DNA of 64,000 nucleotides from JALORV01 sp963766365 (GTDB lineage Bacteria; Pseudomonadota; Gammaproteobacteria; Burkholderiales; Burkholderiaceae_F): assembly GCA_963766365.1 (NCBI GenBank), contig CAVXZK010000012.1:68468-132467 (forward strand), written 5' to 3'. Made by a program: the position numbers and the translations under genes. Under the pieces are notes generated by a model. That model was not told the origin of the DNA. It did not search any database and worked only from the letters and a program-made list of their open reading frames with translations. Of the stretch, positions 35,166 through 43,871 are shown in pieces. Within the stretch, counting starts at the first letter, position 1. Every line of letters begins with the position of its first letter.

Positions 35166-38100
35166 TCAGACTCTCATCTCGAAGGTCGGCACGACCTGCA
35201 GCGCGCCGCGCAATGCGGGGTTGGCCGCGATCAGCGTGGCCATGCGCTGTTGCGCGGCGCGTTCGCTGCCGAGCACGCCGCCGGTCTCGAACAGCTCCAG
35301 ACTATCTATATTGACGATTGCAAACGGTTCCTGGCGCGTGCCGACGTTCTCTGGAGCGCGTGCGGATTTGCGACGCCTGGCGAACGAGAGCTCGGAGTTT
35401 GCGATGACGCCTCTGAGGGCCCAGGCTTTGAACGCGTGCACGTCGAGATCGAACAGGCCGGGTGAGGGTGACTCGCCGAGCCGCTGCTCGCGCGCCGAGT
35501 CGATGTACTTGGTCTCGTACTTCACTTCTCGCGCGGCGGCGTAGCCGGTGCGCATGCGCTCGCCGTCGCCCACGCGGATGCCGCTCGCGAAGGACTTGAA
35601 CGAGGGGCTGCCGAGCTTGTCGGCATCGGACAGATCGAAGAACTGCGCCGGCGCGAACGACTCCTCCGCCACGGGCGGAGTGCCTTGGGCATCGCCGTTC
35701 ACCGTCACCGCATCGATCGAGAAGAGGTGTGCATCGGCGGGGCGCTGCGCCCCGATCCGTTCGATCGCGATATCGAGCGGCACCACCTTCTGGCTGATGG
35801 CGACGATGCCGACCGGGTGCACGCGCACCGGTTCCGCGGCACCGACGGGCAGCTCCCGCAAGCTCTCGAGCCGATGGCGCTGCGGGGGCTTCTGCTCCAC
35901 CCAGTTGTCGCGCGCGGAGAGGGCCTGCTTCACCAGCGGCAGCACCACCAAGTCCGGCAGCGTCGTGTTGCGCGTCTCACCGAAGGTCTTGTTGAAGCGG
36001 ATCTTGACGGTCAGGAACCAGCACAGCTTCAGCCGCGCATCGCCCTTGGCCTTCCACGGCGTCGGTCCCTCGAGCGTGAGCGAGAGGTTGATGCTCGCGA
36101 TGCTCGAGCTGCCCACCCGCAGCGCCAGCATCGCGGTGACTTCGGCGATGAAGTAGAACGGGTTGAACTGGAACAGCACATCGAAGGACAGGAAGCCGTA
36201 GGCGTTGAACTTCCACGCCGCCGCATAGAGCTCCAGGCGTGCACCGAACTGCGCGGTGTTGGAGGTGAGCGCGAAGTAGGTCTCGAGCGTGAGGCGCGGG
36301 TTCTCCCCGCTCACGAGTGCCAGTGTCAGCCGCCGCAAGGTCGGCAGGTTCATCGGCGGCGGTTGATAGGCGGGGTGGAAGCCTCCGACGGTGGTGAGGA
36401 AGTTGGCGTTCTGCCCCCAGTACAGGCGCATCGCCATGTCGCCGGTCAGTGCAAAGGACAGCAGCTTCGAGTCAAACAGCGACGCATCGAAGGAGAAGCG
36501 CTCCTGCTCGAAGTCGATCACGCCGAGGAAGTTCACCTGCAGGCGCAGGATCGCGGTGCGCTCATCGGGCAGGATGCCGCGGATCACCCCGAGGATCATC
36601 AATCGCACAGGCTCGGGCACTTCTAGCAACAGCCCAATATCGGCGGTCAACAAGGTCGGTGTGCCCCAGCCTATCTTCGCCATCGGACCGAAGATGAAGC
36701 GGCCGCGTGCCGCCGGGAACACCTGGCGCAGATCGCTGAGGATCCGATCGGCGTTGGCGACGATGTCGACGGGGAAGAGCAGGTTCGAGAGCGTCGAGTC
36801 GCGCAGTCCGCTCACCAGCCGATCGACGTTCGCCGTGCGGTGCAGGCCTAACAACCCGCCGACCCCGTTCAGCGTGAACCCAAATCCCAACTGGATCGGC
36901 GTGAACTCCGCGCTGATGACGATGATGAGCGAGAAGCCGCTCTCACCGTTCGGAAGCTCGGTCTCCAGCACCCCGAAAGCCTTCAACGTGAACTGATCCT
37001 GGAACTGCAGCTCCAGCATCCCCGAGTAGCGCGAGAACTCCGGCTCGAACCGCAGGAACCCACCGCCTTTGAAGCCGCCTCCATCTACCGTCAGCCCAAG
37101 TCCCGAGGGAGGCTTGAAGCTGAAACCGAGATCGACCGGCAAACCTCCGCTCTCGGTGTCTGGAAAAGTCAGAACCGCTTTGAAACCGATGCGCTCGATG
37201 TCCACTCTGAGCGGACCGAGACGGGCGCGCAGCTCCGCGGATACCTCGAGCGGCACACCCTCCTGCGCGGCATCCGACACCAGGAAGATCTGCCGCAGCT
37301 CCAGCGGGCCGAGCGAGACGTGCTGGGGAATGCGGATCTCCAGCGCGCCGAGCTGCCCTCGAACGTCAGGCCATCCTGCAGGCTCCAGGAGCTGCGTACG
37401 TCGAATGTGCCCTGCAACTTCGAGCTCTGCGTCAGGTCGGTGACGAAACCGTCGCCGCCCGCCGAGTCGAGCACAGCCTTGGCGCCAGTCACTGCCATTT
37501 GAACGACGAGATCGGCGCTCGAGGTGCCGGCCGGATCGGCAACCGCCTTCAATCCGAACGTGAAGCTCAGAGATGCGGCCTCGAGCCGGCTCGTCGCGGT
37601 CTGCGACAGCAGCACGAACGGCTTACCGGGCTCGGGAGATGCGCCGACGATCTTGATGAGCAGTTCGCCCTGCAGCGGCGGACTGGGCGGAATCAGCGTG
37701 ACTCGCCCGGGCGGCACGATCGATGCCTCGAGCCCCGACTCGAACCGGCCTCGCACCGTCAGCTGCAGGTTCCAGCCCGGCACGCCGAGCGGCATGGTCA
37801 GGTCGAGGCCGTCGAGCAGATCGAGCAGGTGAACTACCTTCAATCCGGGTGGACTGGTGCTCGCGTCGTGCTCGACCTCGAAGATGCGCGTCACCACCGA
37901 GAGTGGTGTGGTCGCCGTGGCGGCGCGCAGCTCGGCGGCCAGTCCGGTGGAGCTCAGGTATCGCGCGATCTGTTCCAGCAATGCTTCGCCGTCGAATGCG
38001 GGATCGCCCCACGCGAACCGGGATCGGAGCTGTTCGACGGGCGAACGCAGGGCGTCGATGATGCGCGCGAGATGCAGGCGCTTGGAGACGAACGCGGGCC

Positions 38101-38626
38101 TGGTGTCATCCGCGGGATCACCCGGCTCCGCCGTGCGCTCCACGATGCCGAACAAGGCGAGCAACGCGGTCGGGTTGGGCAGCCGCCGTTCCAGGTGCTC
38201 GATCACCAGCAACTCGAGGACGCGAAAACGCAGCGCGTCCGCGAATTCGTTAACCATATCGGCATGTATGTCCGGCAACGAGCCCGCCAACGCGCGGAGT
38301 TGGGTCGCGACCGCATCGACGGCGGTCAGCACGGCACGGATCTGCTCGAAGAGACGCAGGCTTTCGATCAGCGTCTGCGCGTCATCGCCCGCCTCGATGG
38401 CCGCAAACAAGTCCGAGACGATGGGCGGAAGGCCGGCGGCGGCGCTGACACAGGCATTGGCCGCGCCCATGAAGGCGGGCTGGTCGAGCAGCTGCGGAGG
38501 AAACTGCACGCCGATCGATTCGAAGAACTTTAGCGCCTGCCCGGGCGTGAGCCGTTCTTCGAGCACGGCCAGCGCGCGAGCGAGCTCGCGCGCCAGCAGT
38601 TCCAGTGTGCCGGCGCCGTCAGCCAT
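35166..38626 (-). CDS. DUF6603-like protein B (one frameshift)
   Basis: Starting at the ATG at 38626, inside the end of the protease gene, the frame encodes ~1,150 residues if a shift near 37,335 (GGCAGCTCGGCGCGCTGG on the minus strand) is repaired so that LTFEGSSA continues into LEIRIPQHVSLGPLEL. The N-terminal half is helical and only distantly like protein A. The C-terminal ~580 residues are identical to protein A, encoded by the 35,311-37,049 repeat, except for the last ~47 residues. Alternating beta-type segments such as GFGFTLNGVGGLLGLHR and GRFIFGPMAKIGWGTP resemble, from memory, the uncharacterised DUF6603 family. No signal peptide is visible. Function unknown. Confidence 0.75.
35311..37049. 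repeat. 1,739-base direct repeat, copy in DUF6603-B
   Basis: This block matches 40,488-42,226 at a constant offset of 5,177 bases with no difference that I could find. All frames translate identically across it. Both ends fall inside coding sequence, and the flanks are still homologous but clearly diverged, which points to gene conversion or an assembly artefact rather than simple duplication. Confidence 0.9.
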
Positions 38627-40339
38627 GCGCCGACCCGGATCGTTTGCGCAGATCGCTCTTGAGCTCGTTGAAAGACATTCCGGGCAGCAGGTCCAGATGT
38701 GCCCGAACTTCACGATGTCCGACCGGAGCGATGCGCTGCCGTGTTCATCGAGTACCTGCAGGATGTTGCTCACGCAGGTGTCGAGGGGCCGTCCGTTGAG
38801 ATTGTTCGGGATCGCCGTGTCGGGGTGCTGCACGGCATTGAGTGCCAATTGGAACAGGAGCGGACCGCCGTTGCGTTGCCAGGCGACCGCAACCCGCCGA
38901 TTGGTGTTGATCAGCGTCTGGACCTCGGGCCGATGCGTATGCGCGAGCTCGGCGTATTTTCGCCCCGGCTCGGTGACGAGCAGCTCGTCCTGCGCGCGCA
39001 GCAGGAGCGCGCGCTCCTCCCTGCGCTGGTCCGCGGCGACGATGCCACCGGGACGGGGATCGCCTTCCGTCGCGCTAACTACTTGCTCCTGGCCCGCCGC
39101 TTGCGCGGTCAGGATGTTCATTCCCAGCTGATTCATGATGGCCGCGATCGGCGCGCCGAATCCGTAGCCGCTCATGTCTGGCCTGGCCGGCTGTTCGACC
39201 CGTCCGGCGATGAGGCCCACGACTTCCTGGTTGTCACTGAGCAAGACCGCGCCCGAGTCCGCGTCGTTGACGAAGTGTTCTTCCCGGACCCGGATGAAGA
39301 TCACGCCCCTGACTTGCGCCCCGCCACCCGCCTCCTGGATGAGCGGTTCGTACGGCGTCATGAAGTCATTGAAGATGGGATCTCTCACGATGGGCTGGAT
39401 CTGAAAGAGCCCGTTGTTCGACGTCGAGCCCGTGATCTCCACCATGTCGTAGTTCTGGATGTTCGGGTTGTTGGCGGCCAGACCGGGAGCATCCACGCCA
39501 TGTCGTCCGAAGTTTTGGGAGAACGGGAAATCGATCACCGGCGTGAAGGGGCGCTGAACTTCCGGGATCAGTTCGGCAGCCCTCTTGGAACCGCGCTTGG
39601 AAACGACGATTTCCGTTTCGCTGCGTACCGTGTGCACCTTGTAGAGTTCGCGGTTGCTCGTCGGGCCGCTGATCTCGACAAAGTGCTCCGTGGTCACGCC
39701 GTTCGTTTGAAACTGGGCTCCGTTGGCGCGAATGACACCGTCCTGCCGGATTTCGGTGATCGGAACGGCAACCAGTGTGCGCGGCTGAACCAGGATCTGG
39801 CGTCGGGCGTCGCGATTGAAATTCCCGCTTCTCGAAGTCGTGGACGTTACGAAGTCGAGCAGCCGCACGGTTCCTTCGGTCACTCGCGTTGCGATGCCCC
39901 GCTTGCGCACGCGGAAGCGTTTACTTCGGTCGTGCGCCTCCGCTACCGTGATCGTGTGCGTGCTCCGGACGACGCCCAGGCCTTCGATTTCCCGCAGGTA
40001 CCGGGAACCGGCGTAGATCGTGGCGATCGCGGCATCGATGTCTGCGCTGAACTCGCCGCGCAGCGTTTGGCCGATGTCGTCCGAGCAGCAGGTCGAGCAC
40101 CTGGAGCAGGCGTTCGTATGGCAGGCGCGTGAGCCCGGCGCGATGATCGGCCCCGGGGCATTGCCGCTGCGGCCCCCATACAGCAGATGGGCGGCGGAGA
40201 GGAACACGACTCTGCGTTGTTCTCCGGGCCGATTCGTCTCGGCCAGGCAGCCGAGGGTTCCGCGCTCGGCCGACTCGTCCTCGACCTCTCCTTGTATGCC
40301 GCCGCGCAGAGGGTTGTATGTCTTGTCGTCGAAAGCCAT
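38619..40339 (-). CDS. Trypsin-like serine protease domain protein (probable frameshift near the end)
   Basis: The ATG at 40339 lies three bases after the DUF6603-A stop. About 573 residues result if one G is added near 38,695. The gene then ends as PGMSFNELKSDLRKRSGSAHG with a TGA inside the next gene's ATGGCTGA; codon use in that frame is far more GC3-rich than in the alternative, which fuses it to the next protein. A chymotrypsin-type triad is visible: His51 in VVFLSAAHLL, Asp102 in ADIDAAIATI, and Ser362 in NDADSGAVLLS followed by VVGLIAGRV. The long Asp-Ser distance is due to an insert with two similar units (VEISGPTSNRELYKV and VEITGSTSNNGLFQI). A Cys-rich patch (about 73-85) follows the His. 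Whether it is two genes or one fusion is open. Confidence 0.7.
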
Positions 40340-40342
40340 CGC

Positions 40343-43300
40343 CTAAGCTCCGATTTCAAAAGCAGGTACGACGTGCAGGGTGCCCCGGAGCGCGGGGTTG
40401 GCGGCAATCAGGGCGTCGCGCCGCTGCAGGGCCGCGCGCTCCGTGCCCATCAAACTACTCGGTTCGAAGATGGTGAGACTGTCCGCGTTGACGATTGCAA
40501 ACGGTTCCTGGCGCGTGCCGACGTTCTCTGGAGCGCGTGCGGATTTGCGACGCCTGGCGAACGAGAGCTCGGAGTTTGCGATGACGCCTCTGAGGGCCCA
40601 GGCTTTGAACGCGTGCACGTCGAGATCGAACAGGCCGGGTGAGGGTGACTCGCCGAGCCGCTGCTCGCGCGCCGAGTCGATGTACTTGGTCTCGTACTTC
40701 ACTTCTCGCGCGGCGGCGTAGCCGGTGCGCATGCGCTCGCCGTCGCCCACGCGGATGCCGCTCGCGAAGGACTTGAACGAGGGGCTGCCGAGCTTGTCGG
40801 CATCGGACAGATCGAAGAACTGCGCCGGCGCGAACGACTCCTCCGCCACGGGCGGAGTGCCTTGGGCATCGCCGTTCACCGTCACCGCATCGATCGAGAA
40901 GAGGTGTGCATCGGCGGGGCGCTGCGCCCCGATCCGTTCGATCGCGATATCGAGCGGCACCACCTTCTGGCTGATGGCGACGATGCCGACCGGGTGCACG
41001 CGCACCGGTTCCGCGGCACCGACGGGCAGCTCCCGCAAGCTCTCGAGCCGATGGCGCTGCGGGGGCTTCTGCTCCACCCAGTTGTCGCGCGCGGAGAGGG
41101 CCTGCTTCACCAGCGGCAGCACCACCAAGTCCGGCAGCGTCGTGTTGCGCGTCTCACCGAAGGTCTTGTTGAAGCGGATCTTGACGGTCAGGAACCAGCA
41201 CAGCTTCAGCCGCGCATCGCCCTTGGCCTTCCACGGCGTCGGTCCCTCGAGCGTGAGCGAGAGGTTGATGCTCGCGATGCTCGAGCTGCCCACCCGCAGC
41301 GCCAGCATCGCGGTGACTTCGGCGATGAAGTAGAACGGGTTGAACTGGAACAGCACATCGAAGGACAGGAAGCCGTAGGCGTTGAACTTCCACGCCGCCG
41401 CATAGAGCTCCAGGCGTGCACCGAACTGCGCGGTGTTGGAGGTGAGCGCGAAGTAGGTCTCGAGCGTGAGGCGCGGGTTCTCCCCGCTCACGAGTGCCAG
41501 TGTCAGCCGCCGCAAGGTCGGCAGGTTCATCGGCGGCGGTTGATAGGCGGGGTGGAAGCCTCCGACGGTGGTGAGGAAGTTGGCGTTCTGCCCCCAGTAC
41601 AGGCGCATCGCCATGTCGCCGGTCAGTGCAAAGGACAGCAGCTTCGAGTCAAACAGCGACGCATCGAAGGAGAAGCGCTCCTGCTCGAAGTCGATCACGC
41701 CGAGGAAGTTCACCTGCAGGCGCAGGATCGCGGTGCGCTCATCGGGCAGGATGCCGCGGATCACCCCGAGGATCATCAATCGCACAGGCTCGGGCACTTC
41801 TAGCAACAGCCCAATATCGGCGGTCAACAAGGTCGGTGTGCCCCAGCCTATCTTCGCCATCGGACCGAAGATGAAGCGGCCGCGTGCCGCCGGGAACACC
41901 TGGCGCAGATCGCTGAGGATCCGATCGGCGTTGGCGACGATGTCGACGGGGAAGAGCAGGTTCGAGAGCGTCGAGTCGCGCAGTCCGCTCACCAGCCGAT
42001 CGACGTTCGCCGTGCGGTGCAGGCCTAACAACCCGCCGACCCCGTTCAGCGTGAACCCAAATCCCAACTGGATCGGCGTGAACTCCGCGCTGATGACGAT
42101 GATGAGCGAGAAGCCGCTCTCACCGTTCGGAAGCTCGGTCTCCAGCACCCCGAAAGCCTTCAACGTGAACTGATCCTGGAACTGCAGCTCCAGCATCCCC
42201 GAGTAGCGCGAGAACTCCGGCTCGAAACCCAAAAATCCGCCGCCCTTGAACCCGCCTCCATCGATCGTCAGCCCGAGACCGGAGGGCGCTTTGAAATGAG
42301 GTGACAGTCCGAATAACCCGAGATTGCCACGCTCGAAGGAAAGATCGGTCTCGAGGCCCACTCGTTGCACGCTGACCTGCAACGGCCCGAGACTCAGCCG
42401 GCCGCTGACGGAGGATTCGACCTGCAGGCCCGAGTCCGCGAGCTTCACGCCGAGCGTGAGGCTGTCGAGAGAGAATGGCCCGAGATCGGCATGCACGGGC
42501 AGCGAGACGAGCAGGGCGGAGCTGCCATGAAAGTAGATGCCGTGCGCACTGTTCCAGCCCACGCGCAGGTCGCTGGTGCCCTCCAGTTTCTTCTGTCCGA
42601 TGCTGTCCTTCAGAAACGCATCCGCGTCGGCGAGCGACAAAGTCAGGCGCGCGCCGAGGATGCCGACCTCGATGAAACTTTCGGGCGCGCGATCGGAGTG
42701 CTTTTCGATGCCGCCTTGTACGTAGACCTGGTGCGCCAGCAACCCGACTCCGCCCGGCAAGGAGATCAGCGCTTTCGGTTCACTGACGGGCGAGCCGCGT
42801 CTCAATCCGAGCGCGAAGCGTCCGGTGACCGCCTCGCTGACGCCGGGCGGGGTCCTCACTTCGAGGTCGCTTCCCGCGCGCAGGATCAGCGCCAGCCGGC
42901 GCAGCAGTTGCCCCTCCGCCGATACGTCGAGGAATGTGTCGTCGAATCCGAGGAACGGGATGCTTGCTTCGATTTCGCCCTGGATGACGGGCGCGAAGCC
43001 GAGACCCCCATCGGTAGCGCCAACCGAAGTCGGACGCACTCCGAACACCGCAACTCCGAGCTTGAGGTCCGTGATATCGCTGAGACGCTCGAAGAGCGTG
43101 ATCAACATTTGCAACGTGGGGTCGAGACTGGGGTCGGGCGACGGCTGTCCCGTCAATGCGGCCTCGACGCGCGGATGCATCAGGGTCAGATGAACCGGCA
43201 GGCCTAACAAGCGCATGACCTGGCTGGCGCGGCTCATCAGCAACGCGTCGGCAAACTCGGGCGTGCCCCAGCCGTACGCCGCGCGCATGTGGCCCGCGGG

Positions 43301-43855
43301 GTCGGAGAGGAACGCCTTGATGTTGCCGAAGTGAACGACGGCGCGCACGTGCTCGAGCTGGAAGTTGGGCGCGTCTTCCGGAAAGAGTTTGAATTCGACG
43401 ATGTTCAGGAGCGTGAGCATCGCCGTGGTCAGCGGCGCGTGGTCCGACAGGCGCGTGATCAGCAGCAGGTCGAGCAACCGTCGCGGCAGCTCTTTGTGGA
43501 TCTGGGTGCGGTCGACGTAGTCGCCGAAGCCGCCGAGGACCGCCGGCAGCGTGTCGGCCAACTCGTCGATGCGCTCCGCCATGGCGGCGGTCGCGACGCC
43601 GAGCTCGGCGACGCGTTGCGCCATCAGCAGCTCGTCTTCGAGCTCGCTTGGCGTCGATTCGACGACCACGCCCAATTTTTCCAGGAACTCGGTGAAGTCG
43701 AGCGCGGAGAGTCCGATGTCATCGACGCCCGGTGGCAGCGACCAGCCGAGTGCATTGACCAGGCCTTTCGCGTTGCTGCCGATCTGCGTGGCGGAGTCCA
43801 GCGCCTCGACAACCCGGCCCAGCGCCGTGGTCAGCGTGTGGATGGTCGTCGGCAT
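40343..43855 (-). CDS. DUF6603-like protein A (1,170 residues, intact)
   Basis: I chose the ATG at 43855 (MPTTIHTLTTALGRVVEAL) because AGGAAGG lies four bases upstream and everything before it overlaps the preceding gene in another frame. The 1,170-residue product is intact. The first ~250 residues are helical with coiled-coil-like stretches. The rest consists of repeated beta-rich units, for instance ESSVSGRLSLGPLQVSVQR, GLTIDGGGFKGGGF and FGFTLNGVGGLLGLHR. I associate these with the DUF6603 family of giant uncharacterised proteins. There is no signal peptide, membrane helix or catalytic motif. It follows the PLD gene by 16 bases and precedes the protease gene by 3. A scaffold or shell-like role is a guess. 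Confidence 0.85.
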   Translation of the reverse strand: MPTTIHTLTTALGRVVEALDSATQIGSNAKGLVNALGWSLPPGVDDIGLSALDFTEFLEKLGVVVESTPSELEDELLMAQRVAELGVATAAMAERIDELADTLPAVLGGFGDYVDRTQIHKELPRRLLDLLLITRLSDHAPLTTAMLTLLNIVEFKLFPEDAPNFQLEHVRAVVHFGNIKAFLSDPAGHMRAAYGWGTPEFADALLMSRASQVMRLLGLPVHLTLMHPRVEAALTGQPSPDPSLDPTLQMLITLFERLSDITDLKLGVAVFGVRPTSVGATDGGLGFAPVIQGEIEASIPFLGFDDTFLDVSAEGQLLRRLALILRAGSDLEVRTPPGVSEAVTGRFALGLRRGSPVSEPKALISLPGGVGLLAHQVYVQGGIEKHSDRAPESFIEVGILGARLTLSLADADAFLKDSIGQKKLEGTSDLRVGWNSAHGIYFHGSSALLVSLPVHADLGPFSLDSLTLGVKLADSGLQVESSVSGRLSLGPLQVSVQRVGLETDLSFERGNLGLFGLSPHFKAPSGLGLTIDGGGFKGGGFLGFEPEFSRYSGMLELQFQDQFTLKAFGVLETELPNGESGFSLIIVISAEFTPIQLGFGFTLNGVGGLLGLHRTANVDRLVSGLRDSTLSNLLFPVDIVANADRILSDLRQVFPAARGRFIFGPMAKIGWGTPTLLTADIGLLLEVPEPVRLMILGVIRGILPDERTAILRLQVNFLGVIDFEQERFSFDASLFDSKLLSFALTGDMAMRLYWGQNANFLTTVGGFHPAYQPPPMNLPTLRRLTLALVSGENPRLTLETYFALTSNTAQFGARLELYAAAWKFNAYGFLSFDVLFQFNPFYFIAEVTAMLALRVGSSSIASINLSLTLEGPTPWKAKGDARLKLCWFLTVKIRFNKTFGETRNTTLPDLVVLPLVKQALSARDNWVEQKPPQRHRLESLRELPVGAAEPVRVHPVGIVAISQKVVPLDIAIERIGAQRPADAHLFSIDAVTVNGDAQGTPPVAEESFAPAQFFDLSDADKLGSPSFKSFASGIRVGDGERMRTGYAAAREVKYETKYIDSAREQRLGESPSPGLFDLDVHAFKAWALRGVIANSELSFARRRKSARAPENVGTRQEPFAIVNADSLTIFEPSSLMGTERAALQRRDALIAANPALRGTLHVVPAFEIGA
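40488..42226. repeat. 1,739-base direct repeat, copy in DUF6603-A
   Basis: Second copy of the block described at 35,311-37,049. It covers the C-terminal ~580 codons of DUF6603-A apart from the last ~47. Identity begins at TTGACGATTGC and ends at CGGCTCGAA on the plus strand, where the two copies abruptly diverge. Confidence 0.9.
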
Positions 43856-43871
43856 GGGCCTTCCTAGCGGC

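Noticed and set aside
30311..37000. Several 150-500-codon plus-strand frames over the giant-protein genes
   Set aside because: They repeat in both copies of the 1,739-base block only because the DNA is identical, and they lack coding motifs. The minus strand carries the consistent operon.
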